From: Peptococcaceae bacterium 1198_IL3148
GTDB taxonomy: Bacteria > Bacillota > Desulfotomaculia > Desulfotomaculales > Desulfohalotomaculaceae
Reading direction: 5' to 3'
Length of the DNA: 64,000 bases
Assembly (NCBI GenBank): GCA_036763105.1
Contig: JBAIYS010000005.1
Coordinates: 62,001 to 126,000 of the forward strand
The position numbers and the translations under genes are program-made. This document shows, one piece after another, positions 35,335-43,567 of this stretch (position 1 is its first letter; the number at the start of each line of letters is the position of its first letter). Below the pieces are notes generated by a model. It did no database searches and had not been told where the DNA came from. It saw only the letters and a list, made by a program, of their open reading frames with translations.

Positions 35335-36441
35335 CTATTTTGCATTTTCAGCATTTAACCACTTGTTGTAGATATCTGCATACTCACCGCTTTCCTTTAT
35401 TTCTTTAAGCCCTTGGTTAAGCTTTGTCAGCAATTCAGTATCGTGAAGGCGAGCGGCAATTCCTAAACTCTCGGTAGTTAATCTTTCTCCTAGTACCTCA
35501 AGATTATTTTCTGTTAAATTAATTTTATTGATTTGAAAAACATCATTTTCAATAAAGGCATCCACTTGGTTACTTTTTAAAGCTGCCAACGCCTCATTTA
35601 CCGTACCAAACGAGCGTAAATGGCCATCTAATTCTTGTTCCGCAATGGACTGGGCAAGTGTACCGCCTATAACAGCAACTGTTTTTCCTGCCAACTGGGT
35701 TACACCCTGAATAGTATCGTTGTTAGAATTTACAACAATACATAGACCGGATTCAAAATACGGTTCAGTAAAATTCATTACCTTTTCACGGTGCTCAGTG
35801 ATGGTCATGGCCGAAATAATGACATCTATGGTGTTATTTCGTAATGACGGCACTAGCTGGTCAAAAGAAATGTTTTTAATTTCTATGTTAAGGTCAGCTT
35901 CTTTAGCTATGGCATTGATTAAATCAATATCAAATCCAACATATTCCCCGGTATCTTCATCAATAAATTCAAAGGGTGGGTAAGATATATCCGAACCGAC
36001 CACTATCCGCGGTTTGTAATTTAGATAAAGTAACAAGTCCCCAGATTCTTCCTTCGTTACAACATCATAATTGATGGTGTCTGTGATTAACGAAAACGGT
36101 ATCATTGTATTGCCGTTAATAACATCAATGATGGTATTTAATTGAATCTCTTCGCCATTTACAATGGCCTTTGCCTCGCCGATGGGTAATATAATATGCA
36201 ATCCGTCTTGTTGTGCATTGGCAGTATCATCAGCATTGCTGTACCAAACCTCTGCACCCATTGCTGCAAATACCGGCCTGAAAGGAACCATTATATTGCC
36301 GCGTTGGTCAACCTTTGGTTGTCCGTCAAAATGAACCGGTTGTTCATTGACAAACACACTGACGTCCGCTTGAGCGACGGCTGGGGTTAGCAAAATAACC
36401 AAACTAAGCACAGTCATTATTAGCACCAGTTTTAATTTCAA
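35335..36441 (-). CDS. Copper amine oxidase N-domain fused to family-3 solute-binding protein
   Basis: A 368-residue secreted protein. The signal peptide is MKLKLVLIMTVLSLVILL ending AVAQA. Residues about 27-130 form a copper amine oxidase N-terminal-like module (FVNEQPVHFDGQPKVDQRG, MVPFRPVFAAMGAEV), a wall-associated domain common in Clostridia. Residues about 145-365 form a polar amino-acid-binding fold (YPPFEFIDEDTGEYVGFDID). There is no lipobox, so the N-module may replace lipid anchoring. No permease or ATPase is adjacent. TTG 36441 is chosen for the strong AGAGGTGA upstream; an ATG at 36480 is an alternative. Confidence 0.82.
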   Translation of the reverse strand: MKLKLVLIMTVLSLVILLTPAVAQADVSVFVNEQPVHFDGQPKVDQRGNIMVPFRPVFAAMGAEVWYSNADDTANAQQDGLHIILPIGEAKAIVNGEEIQLNTIIDVINGNTMIPFSLITDTINYDVVTKEESGDLLLYLNYKPRIVVGSDISYPPFEFIDEDTGEYVGFDIDLINAIAKEADLNIEIKNISFDQLVPSLRNNTIDVIISAMTITEHREKVMNFTEPYFESGLCIVVNSNNDTIQGVTQLAGKTVAVIGGTLAQSIAEQELDGHLRSFGTVNEALAALKSNQVDAFIENDVFQINKINLTENNLEVLGERLTTESLGIAARLHDTELLTKLNQGLKEIKESGEYADIYNKWLNAENAK

Positions 36442-36605
36442 TGCCGTCACCTCTTTCTGCATCGATATAATCCATTGCATTAACTGTTTCAACCTCCTTT
36501 AGGACAGCTTTAAAAGCTTCAGTTGTAGTTATCTAAATCCTTTATTAACAATACTATTTTCAGTTTCCAAATCCTTCTTTTTCTTGGGTTTCCTTACCTG
36601 CAATC

Positions 36606-36664
36606 TTGACAGCACCACTACTATGCAATACAATATAGCCAGTATATTGTATTGTATAGTAGTG
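36606..36664 (+). promoter_or_regulatory. padR promoter with 22-bp palindromic operator
   Basis: TTGACA (36606-36611) and TACAAT (36629-36634) are 17 bases apart. An inverted repeat with 22-base arms (36616-36637 and 36643-36664, 21 of 22 matched, 5-base spacer) covers the -10 element and start point. The half-site contains CAATACAATATA. PadR proteins bind long palindromes, so this is probably the autoregulatory operator. Confidence 0.82.
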
Positions 36665-36682
36665 GCGAAAGAGGTGGCGTTA

Positions 36683-37045
36683 TTGATACCGTCACAAATG
36701 TTAAAGGGAATATTAGAGGGCTGTATACTAAAAATAATCAGCGAAAAAGAGACTTATGGTTATGAGATCTCCCAACAATTGCAGAAATATGGTTTTAGTG
36801 ACATTGCCGAGGGTACCATTTATCCCCTTTTGCTTAGACTGGAAAAAAACCAATTTATTACTGCACAATATCGTCAGTCTTCTCTAGGGCCTAAGCGTAA
36901 ATATTTTTCCATTACCTCCAAAGGGAAACAGGACTTAGAAGCTTTTTGGGCCAGCTGGCAACAACTGCAAACTGCGGTAAATCAATTGTTTAATAATGGG
37001 GTGGAAACTAATGCGCAACCAAACCAAGTTGTTAAATCGAAGTAA
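36683..37045 (+). CDS. PadR family transcriptional regulator
   Basis: A 120-residue winged-helix repressor. It begins MIPSQMLKGILEGCILKIIS, the standard PadR opening, with the recognition region YGYEISQQLQKYGFSDIAEGTIYPLL and a wing KRKYFSITSKG. The start TTG 36683 follows GAGGTGG; a longer frame to 36584 would cross the operator and is rejected. It overlaps the next gene by 35 bases, the usual PadR-membrane protein pairing. Regulators of this pair type often answer envelope stress or drugs; the signal here is unknown. Confidence 0.93.
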   Translation: MIPSQMLKGILEGCILKIISEKETYGYEISQQLQKYGFSDIAEGTIYPLLLRLEKNQFITAQYRQSSLGPKRKYFSITSKGKQDLEAFWASWQQLQTAVNQLFNNGVETNAQPNQVVKSK

Positions 37046-37706
37046 TAATGAATTGGATAAACAGTTAAACGATGAAAACAGCAAAGTAATGACAGATATG
37101 GTCTGCTACCTGCGGGTGGCCAACATATCGGAATACCAGCAAGAAATGATTCGGCAGGATTTATTAGAAATGGTTTTGTCCGCCCAGGCACGGGGAGACG
37201 ATATCAAGACAGTTATCGGTAAGGATTATAAATCATTTTGCGATGAGGTGATTGCAAGTCTTCCTCAAAAAAGTATTAAAGAACAGGTCTTAGATTATCT
37301 GGATATCTTTCTGTTATGCACAGCCATTCTTGCAACAATAAATGTAGTATTTTCAAAAACCACCATTGATTTATTACGCAACTTACTTACCGATCAGCCT
37401 TTGAATTTCCAAATGCCTGTCACAATCGGTAGTTTGCTGTCCTACTGCATTATTCTAATGGTCGCCATTGCCATTGTTAATTTCATTGGCAAAACAGCTT
37501 TTAAACCAGAAAAAGAACATCCACAAAATAAGCTTAAAAGGTTTATGCTTGGTGGATTTATCGGCAGCGGGGTAATGACCATTTTTTTATTAATTGCCTG
37601 GTTTGGAAAACAAACGCTCTTTACAGTTAATATTTTTGTTGCCTCTGCATTCATTTTGTTGCTATATGTTGGCCATATATTGCTGCAAAATATCACCAAT
37701 CCGTAA
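37011..37706 (+). CDS. PadR-coupled membrane protein (DUF1129/DUF1048-like)
   Basis: A 231-residue protein. The first ~100 residues are soluble and charged (NNELDKQLNDENSKVMTDMV...), with a helical YLRVANISEYQQEMIRQDLL segment typical of proteins encoded with PadR regulators. Four hydrophobic helices follow: LLCTAILATINVVF, SLLSYCIILMVAIAIVNFIG, GVMTIFLLIAWF and FVASAFILLLYVG. ATG 37011 follows GGGGTGG and lies inside the end of padR, so translation is coupled. The function is unknown; the family name is by layout. Confidence 0.78.
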   Translation: MRNQTKLLNRSNNELDKQLNDENSKVMTDMVCYLRVANISEYQQEMIRQDLLEMVLSAQARGDDIKTVIGKDYKSFCDEVIASLPQKSIKEQVLDYLDIFLLCTAILATINVVFSKTTIDLLRNLLTDQPLNFQMPVTIGSLLSYCIILMVAIAIVNFIGKTAFKPEKEHPQNKLKRFMLGGFIGSGVMTIFLLIAWFGKQTLFTVNIFVASAFILLLYVGHILLQNITNP

Positions 37707-37712
37707 GCAATG

Positions 37713-37742
37713 GGAAGACAGGGGACCTGTCCCTTTGTCTTC
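37713..37742. terminator. Bidirectional terminator
   Basis: GAAGACAGGGGAC and GTCCCTTTGTCTTC form a long stem between the convergent membrane-protein gene and thiE. No long T run is present on either side. Confidence 0.6.
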
Positions 37743-37761
37743 TCGAGATATGACGCTAACT

Positions 37762-38343
37762 TTAGCGCCGAAAACTGTTGGTCAGGGCAACTGGATTGGC
37801 ACAGGTCATGGCTTCGGACATCACACATACGCCCTTTGCCCCAGTCTTTATTATATTCGCCACTTTATCTTGGGTAATGCCGCCAATGGCATATACCGGG
37901 ATGCTAACTGCATCACAGACCGCTCTAAGAAAGGAAAGCCCTCTGGGTGGCATACCTTTTTTGCAGTGGGTGGCAAAGATATGTCCCGCCACTAAATAGC
38001 TAGCACCTAATTTTTCTGCTTCCTTAGCTTCCTCCACCGAATGAACAGAGGCGCCAACAACAAATTCAGCCAGTTTATTTTGATATTGTCTTAGGTCAGA
38101 CATTGACAAATGAACATTGGTCAGCTCAAGTTGGGCGGCAACGGTAACGTTTTGATTGATAATCAGGGTTACCCGGTGCAAGTCACAAATTTGTTTTACT
38201 TCAGTGGCCAAGGCCTGATATTCCGTTAAGCTTAAATCCTTTTCCCTTAGCATTATGGCCTTGGGATGGCCTTGGGCCAGTAGATTAAGCCGATTTAAAA
38301 AATCTTCGGGGCAAAGTTTTCGATTAGTAACGCAAATTAACAT
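37762..38343 (-). CDS. Thiamine phosphate synthase/TenI family protein
   Basis: A 193-residue TIM-barrel protein of the ThiE/TenI family, last in the thiS-F-G-H operon. Conserved segments include LREKDLSLTEYQALA near 32, VGASVHSVEEAKEAEKLGA near 95, and the phosphate loop VYAIGGITQDKVANI near 150. ThiE joins the thiazole and pyrimidine phosphates; TenI only aromatises the thiazole. The run VAGHIFATHCKKGMPPRG replaces the ThiE-typical GPIFPTxTK region, with a His that is often seen in TenI, so TenI is at least as likely. ATG 38343 follows AGGAGC. Confidence 0.85.
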   Translation of the reverse strand: MLICVTNRKLCPEDFLNRLNLLAQGHPKAIMLREKDLSLTEYQALATEVKQICDLHRVTLIINQNVTVAAQLELTNVHLSMSDLRQYQNKLAEFVVGASVHSVEEAKEAEKLGASYLVAGHIFATHCKKGMPPRGLSFLRAVCDAVSIPVYAIGGITQDKVANIIKTGAKGVCVMSEAMTCANPVALTNSFRR

Positions 38344-38352
38344 CGACTGCTC

Positions 38353-39504
38353 CTAAACCCTTATATAATCTGTATAAACCGGTTGCAACCCTCTACTAAC
38401 AATCATTTGGTGAACTTCGGCTACACTGCGGGGATCAGAAATTTCAAATTGTTCGTCTCCCTTTTCCTCTTCATTGTGTCCGCCAACACCAACACTGACA
38501 CCGGCAGAGATTTTGGTTGCTGCCATGCCGATTACGTGATCACGAAAACCAGCCCGCTCTCTGGTGGAAATGGTAATACCGGCAAAGGGCATAAACAAGC
38601 GGTAAGCCAGCATCACCTGTAACAGTTGGGTTTCATGGACATCATTCGGATTATTTTCCACGTTATTGATATAGGGTCTTAACCTTGGAGTAGAAAACGA
38701 AATTTCCGCATGGGGATATTTTTGTTGAATAAAAAAGGCATGCAAGCCGGCAGCAAAGGCATCCTTTCGGAAGTCATCCAATCCCAGCAGCGCTCCAAAA
38801 GCAACCCCCCGCACGCCACCAAGCAAAGCCCGTTCTTGGGCATTAAACCGATAGGGGTAAATTCTTTTTGGTCCCCTTAAATGCACTTGTTCATATTTAT
38901 CGGTGTTATAGGTTTCCTGGTAAACAGAAACAAAATCTGCACCACAATCCTTTAAAATGGCATATTCATCAATATTTAACGGATAGATTTCAATGCCCAC
39001 GGTGGAAAAGTATTTATTGGCCAATTTAACTGCCTGACCAATATATTCTAGATCGGAACGAATGCGAGATTCTCCGGTTAAAATTAAAATTTCTTTCAAA
39101 CCTGTTGCCGAAATGGCTTGCAGCTCGTCTTCAATTTCCGCAAATGAAAGGGCACCACGTTTTATTTTATTTTGGCAGTTAAAACCGCAATAAACACAAT
39201 GGTTTTCACAATAGTTAGCGATATACAAAGGAGTAAACAGGTAAACAGAATTGCCAAAGTGTTTTTGCGTTTCGCTGGTGGCTTTACGGGCCATGGCTTC
39301 CAAATATGGCAAGGCAGCTGGCGATAGTATGGCTGCGTAATCTTCTATAGTTAGATGATCTTTAGTCAATGCTCTTTTGACATCATCACTATTATATTGC
39401 TGGTAATCATACTTTTTTACTAACGCCAATACCTTGTCCATAATGTCCGTGTCTACCACATCCATACCGGGTAAGTATTCCATGTGATTTATTTTGTTCA
39501 TCAT
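38353..39504 (-). CDS. thiH: 2-iminoacetate synthase ThiH
   Basis: A radical SAM enzyme that cleaves tyrosine to give dehydroglycine for the thiazole ring, with p-cresol as by-product. The 383-residue protein has the cluster motif CENHCVYCGFNC (CX3CX2C, residues about 83-90), later FSTPRLRPYIN and the C-terminal GGHNEEEKGDEQFEISD typical of ThiH. Use of ThiH rather than the oxygen-dependent ThiO fits an anaerobe. Its ATG overlaps the thiG stop by one base, so the pair is translationally coupled. Confidence 0.96.
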   Translation of the reverse strand: MMNKINHMEYLPGMDVVDTDIMDKVLALVKKYDYQQYNSDDVKRALTKDHLTIEDYAAILSPAALPYLEAMARKATSETQKHFGNSVYLFTPLYIANYCENHCVYCGFNCQNKIKRGALSFAEIEDELQAISATGLKEILILTGESRIRSDLEYIGQAVKLANKYFSTVGIEIYPLNIDEYAILKDCGADFVSVYQETYNTDKYEQVHLRGPKRIYPYRFNAQERALLGGVRGVAFGALLGLDDFRKDAFAAGLHAFFIQQKYPHAEISFSTPRLRPYINNVENNPNDVHETQLLQVMLAYRLFMPFAGITISTRERAGFRDHVIGMAATKISAGVSVGVGGHNEEEKGDEQFEISDPRSVAEVHQMIVSRGLQPVYTDYIRV

Positions 39505-40271
39505 TAATCCTCCAAAAAACCAGTTAAAGGGCTGGATGCCTCGGCTTGAAAATTTAACGCTCGTCCCAGTCCGGCTAAATAGGCTGCCCGACCGGCTTCA
39601 ATGGCTTGTTTAAAGGCCTTGGCCATTAAAGCCACATCATTGGCGGTGGCAATGGCTGTATTACACATCACCGCATCAACACCCATTTCCATGGCTTCAC
39701 AGGCTTGGGATGGACGACCGATACCGGCATCCACTATGATGGGTAAATCTATTTCATCCACTAAAATTTTAATAAAATCTTTAGTGCACAACCCCTTATT
39801 GCTGCCTATGGGAGCCCCTAAGGGCATTATTGTAGCGGCACCGGCATCTACCAATGATCTGGCCACATTTAAATCCGGATACATATAGGGCATGACAATA
39901 AATCCTTCCTTGGCTAGGATTTCTGTGGCTTTGATGGTTTCATAGTTATCGGGCAATAAATATTTAGTGTCGCGAATTACTTCCAGTTTTATAAAATCGC
40001 CGCAGCCAATCTCTCTGGCCAAGCGGGCAATTCTCACTGCTTCTTCGGCATTTCTGGCACCGGAGGTGTTGGGCAATAAGGTAATGCCTTTGGGGATGTA
40101 ATCCAAGATATTTTCTTGACCCCCTAAATTGGCCCGCCGCAAGGCCAGGGTCACCATTTCAGCGCCGCCTTTTTCAATCACTGCTTTGATAAAGTTGAGC
40201 GAGAATTTACCTGACCCCAGGATAAATCTGGATTGAAACTCATGTCCGCCAATAATTAATTTGTCACTCAT
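39504..40271 (-). CDS. thiG: Thiazole synthase ThiG
   Basis: A 255-residue TIM-barrel enzyme that builds thiazole phosphate from DXP, dehydroglycine and the ThiS thiocarboxylate. It begins [21 protein letters not shown]. The Schiff-base lysine is probably in [16 protein letters not shown] (near residue 98), and phosphate contacts are in [21 protein letters not shown]. The start at 40269-40271 is preferred over the 40280 alternative because AAAGGGTG sits just before it. It lies between thiF and thiH. Confidence 0.96.
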   Translation of the reverse strand: MSDKLIIGGHEFQSRFILGSGKFSLNFIKAVIEKGGAEMVTLALRRANLGGQENILDYIPKGITLLPNTSGARNAEEAVRIARLAREIGCGDFIKLEVIRDTKYLLPDNYETIKATEILAKEGFIVMPYMYPDLNVARSLVDAGAATIMPLGAPIGSNKGLCTKDFIKILVDEIDLPIIVDAGIGRPSQACEAMEMGVDAVMCNTAIATANDVALMAKAFKQAIEAGRAAYLAGLGRALNFQAEASSPLTGFLED

Positions 40272-40286
40272 TTTTTGCACCCTTTC

Positions 40287-41090
40287 TTATACCTCTTCAA
40301 TTCCGATTAATAATCGCAGCACCATGTTTGCCTGATGGCCAGCACAAATTTGTACTCTGGGTGCCATCAAGCCGTTACCTACTCTGGCTGCACTTTCCTT
40401 ATCTCCACACACATATAAACGCTTCATTGGTCTGGCTGTCTTAATTAAATTAGCACTGTCATAACCAGCCATGCCGGATGCAGACACTATTTTAATATCG
40501 TTAAGCTTAGTTAAGGCCTCGTTCACCAACGTTGACTTAGCCTCAGGTTTATCAAAGGCTTCGCAAATAATGTCATAACCCTGGAAAAGTTCTACAATAT
40601 TTTCTGCGGTCACTTTTACTTGCTGAGTTTCAATTTTAATAAAGGGATTAATATCCTCCAGTTGTTTTTTTAGGGCCAGCGTTTTGGGTAGACCTAGATG
40701 GCTGATACTGTAGTTTTGCCGATTTAAGTTACTTGGTTCCACAATGTCAAAATCCACCAGCAGTAACTGTCCCACACCAATTCTGGCCAACATCACGGCA
40801 ATATTAGACCCCAGACCCCCTAAACCAGCAATGGCTACCTTGCCTGCTTTGAGCTTTTGATGTACTTTGGGTGTATGGCGAGCCATCATCATGCTCTCAA
40901 GTTCTTCTTGTTTAGGCATAGTGCCTTTGGGGATGATGGTTAAGATATCATTTTCTGTTAATGGACAGTCAGCTTCAATTTGAAAACCATTTAAAATTAC
41001 AATATCCGTTTCATTACCAATTTGCTTTCTCACTGCAAAGGCTGTCTCACTAACCAGCTCTAACTGTTTGCCATTAACTTCTAACTTCAT
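40287..41090 (-). CDS. thiF: ThiS adenylyltransferase ThiF with N-terminal ThiS-like domain
   Basis: A 267-residue E1-like enzyme that adenylates the ThiS C-terminus before sulfur transfer. Residues 1-57 form a ThiS-like beta-grasp domain without the C-terminal GG (MKLEVNGKQLELVSE ... DILTIIPKG). The Rossmann domain follows with AGLGGLGSNIAVMLARIGVG near 88 and VDFDIVEPSNLNRQNYS. This fused type is the one usually found in clostridial ThiS-ThiF-ThiG-ThiH operons. It starts three bases after the thiS stop. The zinc cysteines of E. coli ThiF are mostly absent. Confidence 0.93.
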   Translation of the reverse strand: MKLEVNGKQLELVSETAFAVRKQIGNETDIVILNGFQIEADCPLTENDILTIIPKGTMPKQEELESMMMARHTPKVHQKLKAGKVAIAGLGGLGSNIAVMLARIGVGQLLLVDFDIVEPSNLNRQNYSISHLGLPKTLALKKQLEDINPFIKIETQQVKVTAENIVELFQGYDIICEAFDKPEAKSTLVNEALTKLNDIKIVSASGMAGYDSANLIKTARPMKRLYVCGDKESAARVGNGLMAPRVQICAGHQANMVLRLLIGIEEV

Positions 41091-41093
41091 AGA

Positions 41094-41288
41094 TTAGCCC
41101 CCACCCACAAATTGCACAATTTCTAACGTATCTTCATCCCGTAGCAGCACATCCTTGTAGGTAGCTCTGGGAGTAATTTTGCCATTATGTTCCACGGCAA
41201 TGGTGTTAATATCAAATCCTTGGGCTTCTAAAAACGCCAATAATGTTTGGCTTTGTTCTAGCAAAATAATGGTACCATTTACTTTCAT
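41094..41288 (-). CDS. thiS: Sulfur carrier protein ThiS
   Basis: A 64-residue ubiquitin-like protein that carries sulfur as a C-terminal thiocarboxylate to ThiG. It starts MKVNGTIILLEQSQTLLAFL and ends IVQFVGGG, with the required terminal Gly-Gly. ATG 41288 follows AAAGGAGGG. It is the first gene of the thiazole operon; the leader upstream carries a terminator hairpin, so the operon is probably controlled by attenuation. Confidence 0.94.
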   Translation of the reverse strand: MKVNGTIILLEQSQTLLAFLEAQGFDINTIAVEHNGKITPRATYKDVLLRDEDTLEIVQFVGGG

Positions 41289-41319
41289 TTGCTACCCTCC
41301 TTTAAATTCGGACAAAAAA

Positions 41320-41367
41320 AGCACAAAACAAGCAACACCCTTTCGGTGGTGTTCCCCATTTTGTGCT
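41320..41367 (-). promoter_or_regulatory. Leader terminator/attenuator upstream of thiS
   Basis: On the minus strand arms AGCACAAAA and TTTTGTGCT, plus inner AACACC/GGTGTT, form a long hairpin followed by seven T's (41313-41319), 25 bases before the thiS RBS. A possible promoter upstream has TTGACT (41418-41423) and TATAAT (41397-41402, spacing 15) or TAATAT (spacing 17). The TPP riboswitch consensus is absent. An RNA motif named after thiS has been proposed in computational surveys; I could not test membership. Confidence 0.75.
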
Positions 41368-41439
41368 TCGCTTTATTATTTTTTTGCTAGTAATATATTA
41401 TAATCTGCCACTAATTTAGTCAAGCCCAGTTGCTTTGTA

Positions 41440-43194
41440 TCATCGGCGGCTTAGCAGTTGCTTAGCTTTATTTAGTTCTTTGGCTGTTGATAAAAACCTT
41501 TCATTTAGGCTGGCCTTTTCTTCTTCATCTAAAACTCCGTTTAGTTTACCGCCCAGAAAGGCCAATTCAATTTCCAGTTGTCTGACAGTATCGGTTAACT
41601 GTTGGTAGTCTGCACCAACTTTGGCTTTGGCCTGTTGTTCTTGCATTTTTGCTAAATAGTAATGATAATCACCGTCGTAGCGATGTAACCTTTGGTTATC
41701 TATCACCAGCACAGTATTGGCCAATCTTTGAATAAAGTAGCGGTCGTGGGATACAAACAGCATGCTGCCGCTAAAATCGGCCAGTACCGCTTCCACCTTT
41801 TCTTTGGATTGCATATCCATATAGTTTGTGGGTTCATCTAACACCAGCAAATTGGCACCGGATAAGATCAATTTGGCAAAGGCCACCCGACCCCTTTCCC
41901 CCATGCTGAGCTGATTTATCTTTTTAAAAACATCGTCTCCCCTAAAGAGCAAACAGGCCAAAAGTAGTCTGGCCTCGGCCACGGTTGGCCCTTGGGTTAA
42001 AGCCTCATCCAATACGGTGGCCCCGGGGTTGAGGTTATCCAGTTGTTGGGCAAAGTAGCCAATTTTTACCGAGGGGTTAATGGTGACATGACCACTGTAA
42101 TGCTGGTCCAGCTGACAAATGATTTTCAGTAAAGTGGTCTTGCCCGCACCATTGGCACCGATGAGGGCAATTTTATCACCCCGCTTGATGTCGAAGGATA
42201 TCTGTTGCAACACCGGTTTATCACCAAAGGATTTGCTGACGTTTTTTCCCTGGAGCAAATATTGGGGCAGTTTGTTGTGATTTATATTTTTGTTGATAAT
42301 CTCAAAGGCCGGAGAAACCGCCTTTACCGGTTTATCCACTTTATTCTCTTCTAGCCGGGCCAGCTCCCGTTCCTTTGCTTTCAGGACATGGGCGTGTTTT
42401 TTGGCCTTGGAGCGATAAAAGTCGTTTTGCCCTGCCGCTTTATGGGCGCTGCTGTACCAATTTTTGCGCTGGTTAATTACTTCTTTCAGTTGTTGAATTT
42501 TCATTTGCTGCTTATTGTACTGGCGGGTGAGGCTATCTTCCTCAATTTCCTTTTGCATTCTGAAAGCAGAGTAATTGCCAGGGTAAACCCTTAACCCGTG
42601 GCCGGTCAATTCCCAAATTTGATTAACCACATTATCCAGAAAGTAGCGGTCGTGGGATATAACCAATAGGGGTTGGCTTAAACCCGTGACAAAGTCCTCC
42701 AACCACTGATAGCTGTTAATATCCAAATGGTTGGTGGGTTCATCAAGAATCAGTAAATCAAAGTCACTGACCATTGCCCGACAGAGGGCCAGCTTGGTTT
42801 TTTCACCACCACTTAAGGTGAGCGCTGGCTGTTGCCATTTTTCCTCGGCTAAATTAATCCGGTGCAGCGCCTTGGTTACGGTAGCTTTAACATCCTTGGT
42901 TGGTTTATGGCTGGCTGCCACCACCCGATAAATTTCCTGGTAAACTGTTACATCGGCGTCAAACACTGGGTACTGTTCAACATAAAGAATTTTACCATGG
43001 TCTGGCACACAACTGATTTTTCCCCCGTCGTACACCTCTCGCCTCGCTAAAACTGCGGCCAAGGTTGTTTTACCAATGCCGTTTGCCCCCACTAAACCAA
43101 TTTTATCGGCGCTATTAATTTTGCCGCTGATATTCTTTAGCACCGTCTTTCCTTTATAGCTTTTGCTTATATTATCAAAATGTAGATTCATCAT
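41440..43194 (-). CDS. ABC-F family ATPase (possible ribosome-protection resistance protein)
   Basis: A 584-residue cytoplasmic protein with two ABC domains and no membrane part. The first has GLVGANGIGKTTLAAVL, LSGGEKTKLALCRA and LLILDEPTNHLD. The second has ALIGANGAGKTTLLKII, LSMGERGRVAFAKL and LLVLDEPTNYMD. The interdomain linker (about 200-300) is long, basic and helical (NQRKNWYSSAHKAAGQNDFY), as in antibiotic-resistance ABC-F proteins that reach the peptidyl-transferase centre. A C-terminal helical extension is also present. Housekeeping ABC-F proteins rarely have a leader ORF plus terminator, which this gene has, so a drug-inducible role is plausible. ATG 43194 or the next ATG is the start. 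Confidence 0.87.
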   Translation of the reverse strand: MMNLHFDNISKSYKGKTVLKNISGKINSADKIGLVGANGIGKTTLAAVLARREVYDGGKISCVPDHGKILYVEQYPVFDADVTVYQEIYRVVAASHKPTKDVKATVTKALHRINLAEEKWQQPALTLSGGEKTKLALCRAMVSDFDLLILDEPTNHLDINSYQWLEDFVTGLSQPLLVISHDRYFLDNVVNQIWELTGHGLRVYPGNYSAFRMQKEIEEDSLTRQYNKQQMKIQQLKEVINQRKNWYSSAHKAAGQNDFYRSKAKKHAHVLKAKERELARLEENKVDKPVKAVSPAFEIINKNINHNKLPQYLLQGKNVSKSFGDKPVLQQISFDIKRGDKIALIGANGAGKTTLLKIICQLDQHYSGHVTINPSVKIGYFAQQLDNLNPGATVLDEALTQGPTVAEARLLLACLLFRGDDVFKKINQLSMGERGRVAFAKLILSGANLLVLDEPTNYMDMQSKEKVEAVLADFSGSMLFVSHDRYFIQRLANTVLVIDNQRLHRYDGDYHYYLAKMQEQQAKAKVGADYQQLTDTVRQLEIELAFLGGKLNGVLDEEEKASLNERFLSTAKELNKAKQLLSRR

Positions 43195-43222
43195 ATCATC
43201 CCCTTATCATTAAAAAAGTTAA

Positions 43223-43415
43223 AGAAATGATAGTGTAAAAAACAAAAACTGCAGTAAACACCCAGGTGTTATACTGCAGTTGGTATACAATATTATAAAG
43301 CTACCTAAACAATAGCTTTAAAATTATCGTTTAATTTTCCTGTTAGTGTTTTTTAACTATCATTTCTAAAAAAGTACACACTACCCCTACGGCGGTGATG
43401 AACACTTTTTAGAAA
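43223..43415 (-). promoter_or_regulatory. Competing RNA pairings in the ABC-F leader
   Basis: Between the leader ORF and the ABC-F start, several perfect complements overlap. 43401-43415 pairs with 43363-43375. 43431-43445 (inside the leader ORF) pairs over 15 bases with 43345-43359. 43356-43367 pairs over 12 bases with 43223-43234. A separate hairpin TAAAGCTA/TAGCTTTA lies at 43297-43321. Pairings 2 and 3 share bases 43356-43359, so they cannot coexist fully. This is the layout of a ribosome-controlled switch. Confidence 0.7.
43247..43281 (-). terminator. Terminator in the ABC-F leader
   Basis: On the minus strand AACTGCAGTATAACACC and GGTGTTTACTGCAGTT form a strong stem followed by TTTGTTTTTT (43235-43246). 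It lies about 50 bases before the ABC-F start and should block expression unless overridden. Confidence 0.85.
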
Positions 43416-43429
43416 CTATTGAATTTTGT

Positions 43430-43453
43430 TTAGTTAAAAAACACTTTCTTCAT
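43430..43453 (-). CDS. Leader peptide MKKVFFN upstream of the ABC-F gene
   Basis: A seven-codon ORF, MKKVFFN then TAA, with GTGAGGA six bases before its ATG. It starts about 30 bases after the predicted transcription start. Its last 15 bases are exactly complementary to a downstream leader segment (43345-43359). Short leader peptides of this kind sense ribosome-stalling drugs upstream of genes such as vmlR and erm. The existence of translation is inferred. Confidence 0.65.
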   Translation of the reverse strand: MKKVFFN

Positions 43454-43490
43454 TGGAATCCTCACTTTGTTTTAGTTTAAACTCAGTTTG

Positions 43491-43519
43491 ATTTTACTAA
43501 ACAACCGCTGTGCTGTCAA
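43491..43519 (-). promoter_or_regulatory. Predicted sigma-A promoter for the ABC-F leader
   Basis: On the minus strand TTGACA (43514-43519) and TAAAAT (43491-43496) are 17 bases apart. The leader to the ABC-F start would be about 290 bases. Confidence 0.8.
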
Positions 43520-43567
43520 CAAGTCCGGACTTGATATCTGGTTGATCTTACTGTTGACTAAGTATGG

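Noticed and set aside
41289-41440. TPP riboswitch upstream of thiS
   Set aside because: The CTGAGA and ACCTGATC-type consensus blocks are absent on the coding strand.
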